Assembly: GCA_021202335.1 (NCBI GenBank)
Contig: JAJQDE010000055.1
Location: 34,945 to 98,944 of the forward strand
Reading direction: 5' to 3'
DNA length: 64,000 nt
Origin: Lachnospiraceae bacterium
Lineage (GTDB): Bacteria; Bacillota; Clostridia; Lachnospirales; Lachnospiraceae
How positions within the stretch are numbered: the first letter of the stretch is position 1; every line of letters starts with the position of its first letter. Shown here one piece after another: positions 46,364 through 55,432 of this stretch. A model generated the notes under the pieces. The model saw only the letters and a program-made list of their open reading frames with translations, made no database searches and was not told where the DNA came from. The position numbers and the translations under genes are program-made.

Positions 46364-48079
46364 ATGTCAGCAGTAAATACAATATGGGTATTGTTCGGTG
46401 CGGCGCTGGTATTCTTTATGCAGGCAGGCTTTGCCATGGTAGAGGCGGGCTTCACCAGAGCAAAAAACTCAGGAAACATTATCATGAAAAATCTTTTGGA
46501 TTTGTCCATCGGAAGCGTTGTCTATTGGTTTGTCGGCTTTGGCATCATGTTTGGCACGGGCACGTTTGCGGGCACCATTGATTTCTTCATTCAGGGAAAT
46601 TATGATGCGGCGCTTCCGAGCGGTGTTTCCATATGGACTTTTGTGATTTTTCAGACCGTGTTCTGCGCCACCAGCGCAACGATTGTTTCGGGCGCGATGG
46701 CGGAGCGGACAAAATTCTCCGCGTACTGCATTTACAGCGCGGTGATTTCACTTTTGATCTACCCGATTTCAGGGCACTGGATCTGGGGCGGCGGCTGGCT
46801 TTCGCAGCTTGGCTTCCATGACTTTGCAGGCTCAACCGCGGTGCATCTGGTAGGTGGCGTGGCGGCGGTCTGCGGCGCGAAGATGTTAGGACCAAGGCTT
46901 GGGAAGTACGACAAGAACGGTCAGTCAAAGGCTATTCCGGGGCACAATATCGTAATCGGCGCGCTGGGCGTGTTTATTCTTTGGTTCTGCTGGTTTGGCT
47001 TTAACGGCGGGTCGACGGTGAGCATGGAGGGAGATGCGATAGAGAACGCGGGGCTGATTTTCATGAACACCAATCTTGCGGCAGCAGTTGCATCCGTCAC
47101 AACTATGATTTTTACATGGATTAAATATAAAAAGCCTGATGTTTCCATGACGCTTAACGGCGCGCTTGCGGGACTGGTCGGGATTACGGCGGGCTGCGAT
47201 CTGGTAACTCCCGCGGGAGCAGCGCTGATTGGTCTGGTATGCGGAGTCGCAGTTGTGCTGGTGATTGAAACGGTCGACAGGAAATTCAGGATAGACGACC
47301 CTGTGGGCGCAATCGGCGTGCATGGCGCATGCGGCGCAATCGGAACGCTCATGACGGGGCTTCTTGCGACGCAGGACGGATTATTCTACGGCGGCGGATT
47401 CAGATTTTTGGGCGTACAGTGCCTTGGCGTGCTCGCGGTGATTGTGTGGGTTGCCGTGACAGCGACAATAACCTTCAAGGTGACGGATTTGGCAGTGGGG
47501 CTGCGCGTCAGCAAACGCGAGGAGATTGAGGGGCTTGACACTAATGAGCACGGACTTGGAAACGCGTATGCGGACGTCCTTCCCGCCGTACCCTCTGACA
47601 GTCTTTTGACGGGAGTTGACAGCGTGCTTGGCGTGAAGAAGCCTGTTCAGGACGTGCCCGTCGAGGAGGCAATCCCCATCAGGCATACGAGCGGATATGC
47701 GGCGCCGGGCGAGCTTGGAGTGCTGACTAAGGTGGATATTATCGCAAGGCAGTCTAAGTTTGAGGAGCTTAAGGCGGCGATGAATGAAATCGGCGTGACG
47801 GGAATGACCGTGACGCAGGTGCTTGGCTGCGGAATACAGAAGGGAGCGACGGATTATTACCGCGGCGTTCCCGTGGATGTGCAGCTTCTTCCGAAGGTGC
47901 GGGTTGAGATTGTGGTGGCTAAGGTGCCTGTGGAGGAGGTTGTGGAAGCCGCAAGAAAGGTACTTTACACAGGGCATATCGGCGACGGCAAAATCTTTGT
48001 CTATGATGTGCGCGACGCCGTGAAGGTCCGTACGGGAGAAACAGGCTACGACGCGATGCAGGGCATCAATGAGGTTTAA
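46364..48079 (+). CDS. Ammonium transporter fused to a PII (GlnK-like) domain
   Basis: 571 residues. The Amt channel (about 1-400) has the typical start WVLFGAALVFFMQAGFAMVEAGFTRAKN, FVIFQTVFCATSATIVSGAMAER, and HLVGGVAAVCG. After an about 50-residue linker, residues about 451-560 form a PII domain: LTKVDIIARQSKFEELKAAMNEIGVTGMTVTQVLGCG, T-loop GATDYYRG (Y498, Y499), and B-loop-like GHIGDGKIFVYDV. In most bacteria GlnK is a separate protein that plugs the channel; here it is tethered. ATG 46364 is preferred over 46358 by ribosome-site spacing. Confidence 0.93.
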   Translation: MSAVNTIWVLFGAALVFFMQAGFAMVEAGFTRAKNSGNIIMKNLLDLSIGSVVYWFVGFGIMFGTGTFAGTIDFFIQGNYDAALPSGVSIWTFVIFQTVFCATSATIVSGAMAERTKFSAYCIYSAVISLLIYPISGHWIWGGGWLSQLGFHDFAGSTAVHLVGGVAAVCGAKMLGPRLGKYDKNGQSKAIPGHNIVIGALGVFILWFCWFGFNGGSTVSMEGDAIENAGLIFMNTNLAAAVASVTTMIFTWIKYKKPDVSMTLNGALAGLVGITAGCDLVTPAGAALIGLVCGVAVVLVIETVDRKFRIDDPVGAIGVHGACGAIGTLMTGLLATQDGLFYGGGFRFLGVQCLGVLAVIVWVAVTATITFKVTDLAVGLRVSKREEIEGLDTNEHGLGNAYADVLPAVPSDSLLTGVDSVLGVKKPVQDVPVEEAIPIRHTSGYAAPGELGVLTKVDIIARQSKFEELKAAMNEIGVTGMTVTQVLGCGIQKGATDYYRGVPVDVQLLPKVRVEIVVAKVPVEEVVEAARKVLYTGHIGDGKIFVYDVRDAVKVRTGETGYDAMQGINEV

Positions 48080-48114
48080 ACGGAGATTAATATTAGGAAA
48101 GGCAGGTCTTTTAC

Positions 48115-49119
48115 ATGAAGGTAGTGGTATGTCAGGGTGAGGCAATCGGCGGAGAGCCGCCAAGAGAGGAGCTTCTCGCCCTTTGGAGAGAGGAGCTTGC
48201 CAAAATTCCGCAGATTGACGAGGTGGTATTCAGAGATAATTTTAATTATGAGCAGGTGGAGGAGATAGCGGGCGACTGTGACGCGCTGGTGGGAGTGTGG
48301 ATTAAGGACAATGCGTATGACGACGCGTTTTTCGAGAGGCATCCTAAGCTTAAATACATCGCGACCACGGCGCACGGCTTTGGAAAAATCGACAGGGAGG
48401 CTGCAGCCCGCCATGGCGTCACCTTTACAAACACGGTCTATGGCGATATGACAATCGCGCAGTTTGCGATGGCGCTGCTTTTGGATATCTGCCATGGTAT
48501 AAGGGTAAACGACGCCTGTTACAGAGAAGCGCTGGGTCAGCATAAATCCGTGCATATGGGTCGCGGTATGCGCGTTAAAACACGCCAGATTGAGCTGTAT
48601 GAAAAGACGATGGGTATTATAGGTCTTGGCAGCATCGGGATTTGGACGGCGAAAATGGCGGCGGGCTTCGGCATGAAGGTCATTTCGTACAGCAGGCATA
48701 AAAAGGAGGGCGAACAGTACGGCTTCATTGAGCAGGTTTCGTTAGATGAGCTTTTTGCCCGCTCGGACGTTATCTCAATTCATTGCCCGTCTACGGACGA
48801 AACAAGAGGGATGATAGACCGGAACGCGTTTTCAAGGATGAAGGACGGCGTGATAATCATAAATACGGCGAGGGGGGATATCATTGTAGAGCCGGATTTG
48901 GTAGACGCCCTAAATTCCGAAAAGGTGTACGCGGCGGGGCTTGACGTTATGTGCAACGAGCCGCTCCATGAGAATACGCCGCTGACGCAGTGCAAAAACG
49001 CGATTATCACACCGCATATCGCGTGGGCGCCGTCGGAGGCAAGGCGCAGGAGCATCAGCATTGCGGCGCAGAACCTTAAAAACTGGGCGGACGGTAATCC
49101 GACAAGCGTAATTAATTAA
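48115..49119 (+). CDS. D-2-hydroxyacid dehydrogenase 1
   Basis: 334 residues. NAD-dependent reductase of 2-oxo acids: Rossmann GLGSIG, catalytic Arg in NTARGDII, and His in HIAWAPSEARRR. The His is followed by AWAP rather than the usual SGG-type context. Substrate unknown. It lies 35 bases after the amt-PII gene. Confidence 0.85.
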   Translation: MKVVVCQGEAIGGEPPREELLALWREELAKIPQIDEVVFRDNFNYEQVEEIAGDCDALVGVWIKDNAYDDAFFERHPKLKYIATTAHGFGKIDREAAARHGVTFTNTVYGDMTIAQFAMALLLDICHGIRVNDACYREALGQHKSVHMGRGMRVKTRQIELYEKTMGIIGLGSIGIWTAKMAAGFGMKVISYSRHKKEGEQYGFIEQVSLDELFARSDVISIHCPSTDETRGMIDRNAFSRMKDGVIIINTARGDIIVEPDLVDALNSEKVYAAGLDVMCNEPLHENTPLTQCKNAIITPHIAWAPSEARRRSISIAAQNLKNWADGNPTSVIN

Positions 49120-49142
49120 AGTGTTAAAGAAGTTGGTGTAAA

Positions 49143-50576
49143 ATGGCGGTTAATGAAAAAACATTAAAAATGGGAACTGCCCCGATTTTTCCTATGCTGG
49201 TGTCAATGGCAATCCCGGGACTTTTGGGAACGCTTACGACATATCTTTATCGGACAGTGGACCAGATTTTCGTAGGGAATTTTGTGGGACGCAACGCACT
49301 TGGCGGAATTTCCGTGCTTGCCCCCTTCAACAACGTGATTATAGCGCTTTCGCTGTTTATTACCGTGGGCGGCGCTTCGCTGCTGTCCCTTTCCATGGGG
49401 CGCGGTGATTATGAGCGCGCAAACAGGCTGTTTACAAATATTGTCATTCAGGCGATTGCGATGGCGGCGGTTGTTTCCGTATTGTTCTTTGCTTTTGCGG
49501 AGCCGTTCGTGGGTATGTGCGGCGCGAAGGAGGGAACGGAAACCTACAATTACGCCGTTTCCTATTTAAAAATTGTCACGCTGGGGCAGGTATTCAATAT
49601 GCTGAATCAAGGGCTGGCGGCAATTATCAGGACAGAGGGCGCTGCGAAATATTCCATGTTCGCGAATGTTATCGGCGCAATCTGCAATGTCATTTTGGAC
49701 GCGCTTCTTATCGTGTGCTTTAGTATGGGAATTGAGGGCGCGGCGATTGCAACAGTCACAAGCCAGCTTGTGGGAGCCGCATTCAGCGCCGCATTTTTCT
49801 TCACGGGAAGGAGCAGTCTGAAATGGGCGGGCTTTAGGGTCGTGGATATCGGTCAGATGGTCTATATCGCGAAAATGGGGATAGCGCCATCCATATTTCA
49901 GATGCTTTCCTTTGTGACAAATATTATTTTAAACAAATCGCTGCAATATTACGGGGATTTGGATCCGGTGTATTCGCTTATCGGCGGCGGTGAGCTGTGT
50001 ATTTCCGCAGTCGCAATCGTAAATACGGTGGATAACTTCATCGTATCGACGACATCGGGCATCAATCAGGCAGTGTCGCCGCTTATAAGCTACAATTACG
50101 GAGCCATGAAATATGAGAGAGTGCGCAGGGCGTCGCTTCTGTCACAGGTGATGGCGGGAGTGATTGCAATTGCGATATGGGCGTTTATGATGATTGCGCC
50201 GCGCTTTGTGGTCAATCTGTTCAGCTCCGGCGATGAGGCGCTGATTGAGTACGGCGCGATGGCAATGCGGGCGTGTAAGATGTTTGCGCTGTTTGGCGGC
50301 TTCCAAATGCTTGTCAGCATGTATTTCAGCGCAATCGGTAAGCCGCAGATTGCAACGTTTGTGTCCTTCTCAAGGCATGGCATCTTTTTGATACCGGCGC
50401 TCTACATCCTGCCGAGGTTTATGGGGTTAAAGGGCGTTTTATACGCAAACTCCGTATCGGACGGCTGTTCACTGATAGTCGTCACGGTGATGTACATATG
50501 TGAGATGCGCAGGCTCCGCCGGCTGGAGCATGGAAGCGGCGGGACTGTGCCGGGAGAAACCGTAAATGGGGTTTGA
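49143..50576 (+). CDS. MATE-family efflux transporter
   Basis: 477 residues with about twelve membrane helices and the MATE entry pattern (IFPMLVSMAIPGLLGTLTTYLYRTVDQIFVGNFVGRNALGG). A cation-coupled exporter of unknown substrate. Its position between a dehydrogenase and an aminotransferase hints at export of a metabolite. The end overlaps the leader of the aminotransferase gene. Confidence 0.9.
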   Translation: MAVNEKTLKMGTAPIFPMLVSMAIPGLLGTLTTYLYRTVDQIFVGNFVGRNALGGISVLAPFNNVIIALSLFITVGGASLLSLSMGRGDYERANRLFTNIVIQAIAMAAVVSVLFFAFAEPFVGMCGAKEGTETYNYAVSYLKIVTLGQVFNMLNQGLAAIIRTEGAAKYSMFANVIGAICNVILDALLIVCFSMGIEGAAIATVTSQLVGAAFSAAFFFTGRSSLKWAGFRVVDIGQMVYIAKMGIAPSIFQMLSFVTNIILNKSLQYYGDLDPVYSLIGGGELCISAVAIVNTVDNFIVSTTSGINQAVSPLISYNYGAMKYERVRRASLLSQVMAGVIAIAIWAFMMIAPRFVVNLFSSGDEALIEYGAMAMRACKMFALFGGFQMLVSMYFSAIGKPQIATFVSFSRHGIFLIPALYILPRFMGLKGVLYANSVSDGCSLIVVTVMYICEMRRLRRLEHGSGGTVPGETVNGV

Positions 50577-50622
50577 TGTGCTGCGAACAAATTCGCGGGT
50601 TTTAACAGAATGGAGGTTTATT

Positions 50623-51687
50623 ATGAATTTAAATACATTGTTAAGTGAAGCAGTATTACGGAAAGAGGAATCAAAGAGAGCGAGCATGACTTCGGGGACG
50701 GATTTTTCAAAGCTCATCAGAATGGGCTTTAACGAGCACCCCTATGGCATGTCGCCAAAGGCGCTTAAGGTGATATTGGAGGAGAGCGCAAAGTCAAATT
50801 TTTACGGAGATTTCAGAAAAACGGCATTGAAGCAGGCGATTGCCGATTTCTACGGAATGGATTTTGAAAATGTGTATGCGAGCGCAGGCTCAAGCCCCCT
50901 GATAGAAACCATCGGATGCGCGTTTTTAAACCCGGGCGACGAGGTGCTGATGTGCCCGACCTTTGCGGCATTCCTTGATATGGCAGGCATCCGCATGGCA
51001 AAGCCGGTGGTGGTGCCCCTAAACGATGATATGACCTATGACCTTGACGGAATTTATGAGGCGATTACGGATAAGACTAAGATTATTGTGGTCTGCAACC
51101 CCAACAATCCCACGGGAACCTATGTGGGAAAGGAAAAGCTTCTTGACTTCATACGAAAAGTGCCCGATAATATTCTTATATTGATGGACGAGGCATATTT
51201 GGAGTTTGCCACCGCGCCCGACTGCGTGAGCATGTATCCGCTTGTGAAGGAAATGCCGGATAAGCCGATTATCGTGCTTAAGACCTTTTCAAAGTATTAT
51301 GGAATGGCGGGTGTGCGTGTCGGCTATGCGCTGGCTTCACCGGAGATTATCCGGGCGCTTGACAAGTGCCCCGGCAGTATGATAAGCCGCGCAGGTCAGG
51401 CAGGCGCGATTGCCGCGCTTTCGGATCAGGAATATTATCAGGAAGCAAAGAAGAAGGTGGTCGAGGGGATCAATTACCTTGAGCGCGAGCTTGAGGCGCT
51501 CGGCTGCAAGGTTTACCATACGCAGACCAACTTTATCCTCATCGACCCGCATATGAATGCGCAGGAGGTACAGGCGAAGGTAATCGAGGCGGGGATTATG
51601 ATAAGCGCTCCGAGCGTATGCCGCGTATCGGTTGGAACGCGCGAGGAAAACGAGATGTTCATTAAGGTAATGAAGGACATATTATGA
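50623..51687 (+). CDS. Class I/II (HisC-like) aminotransferase
   Basis: 354 residues. PLP enzyme: Lys K224 in TFSKYYGMAGVRVGYA, the CNPNNPTGT motif, and Asp/Tyr in LMDEAYLEF. Similar to histidinol-phosphate or aromatic aminotransferases, but no his genes are nearby. Probably converts an amino acid to its 2-oxo acid for the flanking dehydrogenases. ATG 50623 follows aatggagg. Confidence 0.85.
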   Translation: MNLNTLLSEAVLRKEESKRASMTSGTDFSKLIRMGFNEHPYGMSPKALKVILEESAKSNFYGDFRKTALKQAIADFYGMDFENVYASAGSSPLIETIGCAFLNPGDEVLMCPTFAAFLDMAGIRMAKPVVVPLNDDMTYDLDGIYEAITDKTKIIVVCNPNNPTGTYVGKEKLLDFIRKVPDNILILMDEAYLEFATAPDCVSMYPLVKEMPDKPIIVLKTFSKYYGMAGVRVGYALASPEIIRALDKCPGSMISRAGQAGAIAALSDQEYYQEAKKKVVEGINYLERELEALGCKVYHTQTNFILIDPHMNAQEVQAKVIEAGIMISAPSVCRVSVGTREENEMFIKVMKDIL

Positions 51688-51735
51688 AAATAAATTTTAT
51701 TCCTTTTGAGGATTAGAGAAGAGTTGGGGATTGGC

Positions 51736-52725
51736 ATGAAAATACTTGTAATCGGAAAAGAAGGCAGACTGATGCAGTACGCTCCGGAATGGGCGCAAGC
51801 GGAAAACTACGACATTTGTTATGTCCCGATGGGCGCTTCCGATGAGGAAATCCTGGCAGCGGGACGGGATGCGGATTTTATGCTTGCGGATGCAATGGCG
51901 CGCATATCGGAGGATGTGATAAACGGTATGCCGCAGCTTAAATTAATCCATTCCGAGGGAGTCGGCTTTAACTTTTTCGATATCGAGTCTGCCAAAAGGA
52001 AGAAGGTGTATGTCTGTAACTGCAAGGCGGCAAACGCTGACGCGGTTGCGGAGCATGCCCTGCTGCTGATGCTTGCACTTTTGAGGGATATGGTAAACGG
52101 CGACAGTCTGTTCCGGCACGGAGAGCAGATTAACACAAAGGAAGCGTATATGCTGTCGGGCAGCCTGAGAGAGCTTGGCGAATGCAGCGTGGGTCTTTTG
52201 GGCTTTGGCGATATCGCGCAGTCAACCGCAAGGCTGCTGAAGGCTTTCGGCGCGCGCGTATTATACCATAACAGGACCAGAAAACCGGAGCTTGAGGAGA
52301 GCTTGGGCGTGGAATATGTTTCCCGCAAGGAGCTTCTTGCAGAGAGCGATATTATCAGCGTGCATTTAAATTCCAACAGGGAAACCTATCACACGGTCGA
52401 TGAGGATTTCCTTTCAAAAATGAAAAAGGGCGCGTATGTGGTGAACACGGCAAGAGGAGAGCTGGTGGACTCCGCCGCTCTCATTTCGGCGATAAGGAGC
52501 GGACATATTGCGGGCGCGGGGCTTGACACCGTGGAGGGAGAACCTGTCGGGACGGATAATGTGCTTTTGCAGGCGCCTGCGGACGTTGCGGACAAAATGA
52601 TTTTCAGTTGTCATATCGGCGGCATTACGGGAGGCGCGTTTCGCCGCGGCCACCAAATGTTTTGGAAAAACTTAAAAACGGTGGAACAGGGAGGCGTTCC
52701 CCGGAATATAGTAAATCCGTGGTAA
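51736..52725 (+). CDS. D-2-hydroxyacid dehydrogenase 2
   Basis: 329 residues. Rossmann GFGDIAQ, catalytic Arg in NTARGELVD, and C-terminal His in CHIGGITGGAFRR. Only distantly similar to the paralog at 48115. Same strand, 48 bases after the aminotransferase. ATG 51736 follows gttggggatt. Confidence 0.85.
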   Translation: MKILVIGKEGRLMQYAPEWAQAENYDICYVPMGASDEEILAAGRDADFMLADAMARISEDVINGMPQLKLIHSEGVGFNFFDIESAKRKKVYVCNCKAANADAVAEHALLLMLALLRDMVNGDSLFRHGEQINTKEAYMLSGSLRELGECSVGLLGFGDIAQSTARLLKAFGARVLYHNRTRKPELEESLGVEYVSRKELLAESDIISVHLNSNRETYHTVDEDFLSKMKKGAYVVNTARGELVDSAALISAIRSGHIAGAGLDTVEGEPVGTDNVLLQAPADVADKMIFSCHIGGITGGAFRRGHQMFWKNLKTVEQGGVPRNIVNPW

Positions 52726-52813
52726 TCTGAAATAAATAACGGTTTGTGAAAACGGGCGTTGCATGATACGGCAAGGCTCGTTTTCACGGTTATTGGTAAG
52801 ATTTTATAATAAT

Positions 52814-52881
52814 TTGACAAAAACCGACATTTTATCTATAAAATTTTTTGCCTTTTCGAATGAAATAAATTGTGCTAAAAT
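52814..52881 (+). promoter_or_regulatory. Tandem promoters in the 52.7-53.3 kb gap
   Basis: First: TTGACA (52814-52819), 17 bases, TATAAA (52837-52842). Second: TTTTCG (52853-52858), 17 bases, TAAAAT (52876-52881) with extended TGC. Both point to the short reading frame at 52910 and onward to the permease. Confidence 0.65.
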
Positions 52882-52909
52882 AACGCGTAGGACGAAAGGA
52901 GGGGGTTCT

Positions 52910-53241
52910 GTGCGTGTTGGCAGGCTTAGAACGCCGAGTCTTTTTTAGTTGTGCTTTTGTTGGCTCAAATCATGTCCCTTATGCAGCCGTGCCGGTTTAA
53001 GGCTTACGACGTTTCGTCATGCACAGCCGATATACCGGGCAGCTATGACTGTGCGGAAATGCAGAAGGAAAATCAGCATGGTGAGGACAGGGTTCCTCTT
53101 AATGCGGTTTTTTCGGATATTTTTTCCGTACCTAAAGAAGAGTCGGCGTTTGCTTTCGATGTCGTGCAGTCTTTTTATCGAAAGCCGGATGGGCTTGTCA
53201 GGAACTATATTCATCGGTCGGACGGAAAGAAACGGGCTTAA
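52910..53241 (+). CDS. Possible frameshifted small secreted protein
   Basis: Strong ribosome site aaaggaggggg (52895-52905) precedes GTG 52910, which opens only 12 codons (VRVGRLRTPSLF) before TAG, ending in CTT TTT TAG. A -1 shift at the T6 run would join it to a 96-codon frame starting at 52951 and give an N-terminus with arginines then a hydrophobic stretch (FLVVLLLAQIMSLMQPC), signal-peptide-like, about 110 residues in all. No known family. It could be a decayed gene, a programmed shift, or a leader peptide; the downstream frame may be chance. Confidence 0.25.
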
Positions 53242-53285
53242 GCTTTCGTCGCACCATTTTGAGGCGGAGTTTTAAAAGCAAAGCT

Positions 53286-53357
53286 TAGGAAAGAACCAAC
53301 TTTGTTGGCGCTGCAAATATTGTGCTCATGCAGAATGAGCAGGAATGGGGGATTTAT
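53286..53357 (+). promoter_or_regulatory. Hairpin leader of the NhaD/ArsB-like gene
   Basis: Contains CCAAC/GTTGG and TGCTCAT (53320-53326) / ATGAGCA (53332-53338) directly before ggaatggggg. The layout (gaaagaacc..., aaatat-gtg-tcatgc, gagcaggaatgg) resembles the leader of bcd at 21390-21481. Confidence 0.5.
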
Positions 53358-54713
53358 ATGTTATCGCAGGTTTTTGCAGTAATTATTTTTATTGCAATGT
53401 TTGTTTTTATTGTAACGGAAATTGTCGAAAGACAGGTTGTTTCGCTGGTATGTGCGCTGCTTACAATAATTTTCGTGTTCGGCATAGGTATGCACAGCAT
53501 GGACGCGCTGATTGAAACAATCAATCTGGGAAGTATTGTCAAGCCTGAATTTTGGTATACCGCGGGCGAAGCGTCGGGCAGCAGCGCGGGCATTAATTGG
53601 GAAACAATCGTCTTTATTTTCGGTATGATGGTGATGGTAGAGGGAATGGCGAGGGTCGGCTTTTTCCGCTGGCTGTGCATGCGGATTGCAAAGCTTGTCA
53701 GGTATCAGATCATACCGCTGTTTTTAACGTTTATGATTTTATCAACCGTGCTGGCAATGTTCATAGACAGCATTACGGTTATTTTGTTTTTGGCGGCAGT
53801 GACAATCGAGCTGTCGCAGCTTTTGAAGTTCAATCCGGTTCCAATGATTTTGTCAGAGATTTTCTGCGCTAATCTGGGCGGAGCGGCGACTATGTGCGGC
53901 GACCCGCCTAACATTATTATAGGAACCTCGCTTGGCTATTCCTTTATGGATTTTGTGATGAATACCGGGCTGATTGTCGCTGTTTCCCTGGTAGCGGTGC
54001 TGATTTATTTCTTCCTTGTATTCAAAAAGGAACTGCTTGCGGGCGCGGAGGGCAACGTGGATTACAGCAGTCTCCCCAGCCCTGAATCGACGATAACGGA
54101 TAAGAGAGGATTTGCCGTGAGCAGCGTTATTTTTGGGGCTGCGGTCATTCTGCTTGTCACTCATGCGCAGACAGGCCTTACGGTTTCCGCAATCGGTGTT
54201 TTTATTGCGATTGTTACATTGATTACATCGGGCAAATATGCTATGATGCTGTTAAAGAAGATTGATTATAAAACGCTTTTGTTTTTTATCGGGCTGTTTG
54301 TCGTCATCGGAGGGCTTGAGCAGACGGGCATACTGGAAATTCTGGCAGGCTTCATCGGAGAAATCAGCGGCGGGAACATTATGGTCATGATTGCGATTAT
54401 CATATGGATTTCAGCAATTGCAAGCGCGTTTGTTGATAACATACCGTTTGCGACGACCATGATACCGATTATCAGAAGCCTGTCCGCATCCTGCGGCGTC
54501 GACCTGTCCGTGCTTGCGTGGACGCTGGCGATGGGAACGGATATCGGAGGAAGCGCAACGCCTATCGGCGCGTCGGCGAATGTCGTGGGAATTGCCACGG
54601 CGGCAAGGGAAGGTCATGTGATCAAGTGGGGGCGCTATTGTAAAAAAATGGCACCTGCAACCGTGATGGTTGTGCTGATATCAATGCTCGTTATTTATAT
54701 TAGGTATTTATAG
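53358..54713 (+). CDS. Ion transporter of the ArsB/NhaD superfamily
   Basis: 451 residues with about eleven to twelve membrane helices. The motifs GGAATMCGDPPNIIIGTSLG and the second-half TDIGGSATPIGASANVVG are the inverted-repeat hairpins of this superfamily. It may be a Na+/H+ antiporter or an anion/carboxylate permease. ATG 53358 is set by gcaggaatggggg. Confidence 0.85.
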   Translation: MLSQVFAVIIFIAMFVFIVTEIVERQVVSLVCALLTIIFVFGIGMHSMDALIETINLGSIVKPEFWYTAGEASGSSAGINWETIVFIFGMMVMVEGMARVGFFRWLCMRIAKLVRYQIIPLFLTFMILSTVLAMFIDSITVILFLAAVTIELSQLLKFNPVPMILSEIFCANLGGAATMCGDPPNIIIGTSLGYSFMDFVMNTGLIVAVSLVAVLIYFFLVFKKELLAGAEGNVDYSSLPSPESTITDKRGFAVSSVIFGAAVILLVTHAQTGLTVSAIGVFIAIVTLITSGKYAMMLLKKIDYKTLLFFIGLFVVIGGLEQTGILEILAGFIGEISGGNIMVMIAIIIWISAIASAFVDNIPFATTMIPIIRSLSASCGVDLSVLAWTLAMGTDIGGSATPIGASANVVGIATAAREGHVIKWGRYCKKMAPATVMVVLISMLVIYIRYL

Positions 54714-54769
54714 GATTAAAAACAGGCAGAGCGCGTTGGAATTTCGCAGGAATGGGGGATGAAGAACAT

Positions 54770-55366
54770 ATGGAAAAACAATTGATTATCTCTGTGGGAA
54801 GGGAATTTGGCAGCGGCGGGCATGAGATTGCGGAAAGGCTTTCAGGTCATTATAAAATCCGTCTGCTTGACCACAACCTTTTGGATGAAATAGCTGCAGA
54901 GCGGAGCGTGGATTTGGAGAATCTCAAGGATTTGGATGAAAAGCACAAAAAGCGCCTGTCCTCAAGAACAGTGCGCGGCTTCAGCAGTTCGCCTGAGGAA
55001 AACCTGTATCTGATGCAGTTTGACTTTCTCAAAAAGAAAGCGGCAGGAGGAGATTCCTTTGTAATCGTGGGCAGATGCAGCGAGGATATATTAAAGGAAT
55101 GTGAGGGGCTTGTGTCAATATTTGTCCATGCGGACAAGGAAAAACGCATCGAGCGCATCATGGAGAAGTACAGGCTGACATCGGCTCAGGCTGAAAAGCT
55201 GATACGCGAAAAGGATATGAAGCGCAAACGCTATCATGACGGCTTCTGCAAGGAAAAATGGGGCGCTTCCCGGAGTTATGATATTTCCATAAACAGCGGT
55301 AAGCTTGGCATTGCGGGCACGGTGGACATGCTGATTGACTATATCGACAAAAGATATCAGATATAA
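54770..55366 (+). CDS. Cytidylate-kinase-like protein (Cytidylate_kin2 type)
   Basis: 198 residues. P-loop-like GREFGSGGHEIAERL with SGG in place of the standard GKS, the hallmark of this family, then VGRCSEDIL and the basic lid EKDMKRKRYHDGFCKEKWG. Presumed nucleotide or small-molecule kinase; substrate unproven. ATG 54770 is preferred over 54752, which lies near the ribosome site. Confidence 0.8.
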   Translation: MEKQLIISVGREFGSGGHEIAERLSGHYKIRLLDHNLLDEIAAERSVDLENLKDLDEKHKKRLSSRTVRGFSSSPEENLYLMQFDFLKKKAAGGDSFVIVGRCSEDILKECEGLVSIFVHADKEKRIERIMEKYRLTSAQAEKLIREKDMKRKRYHDGFCKEKWGASRSYDISINSGKLGIAGTVDMLIDYIDKRYQI

Positions 55367-55432
55367 GCGTAACGTCAGGGGAATGCCCGGGGCAGATTTC
55401 TGCAACAGATAAATTATACGCGGAGGGTCATA

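Noticed and set aside
52949..53275. Alternative 108-codon frame overlapping the 96-codon frame
   Set aside because: Cysteine- and arginine-rich without a ribosome site; composition looks random.
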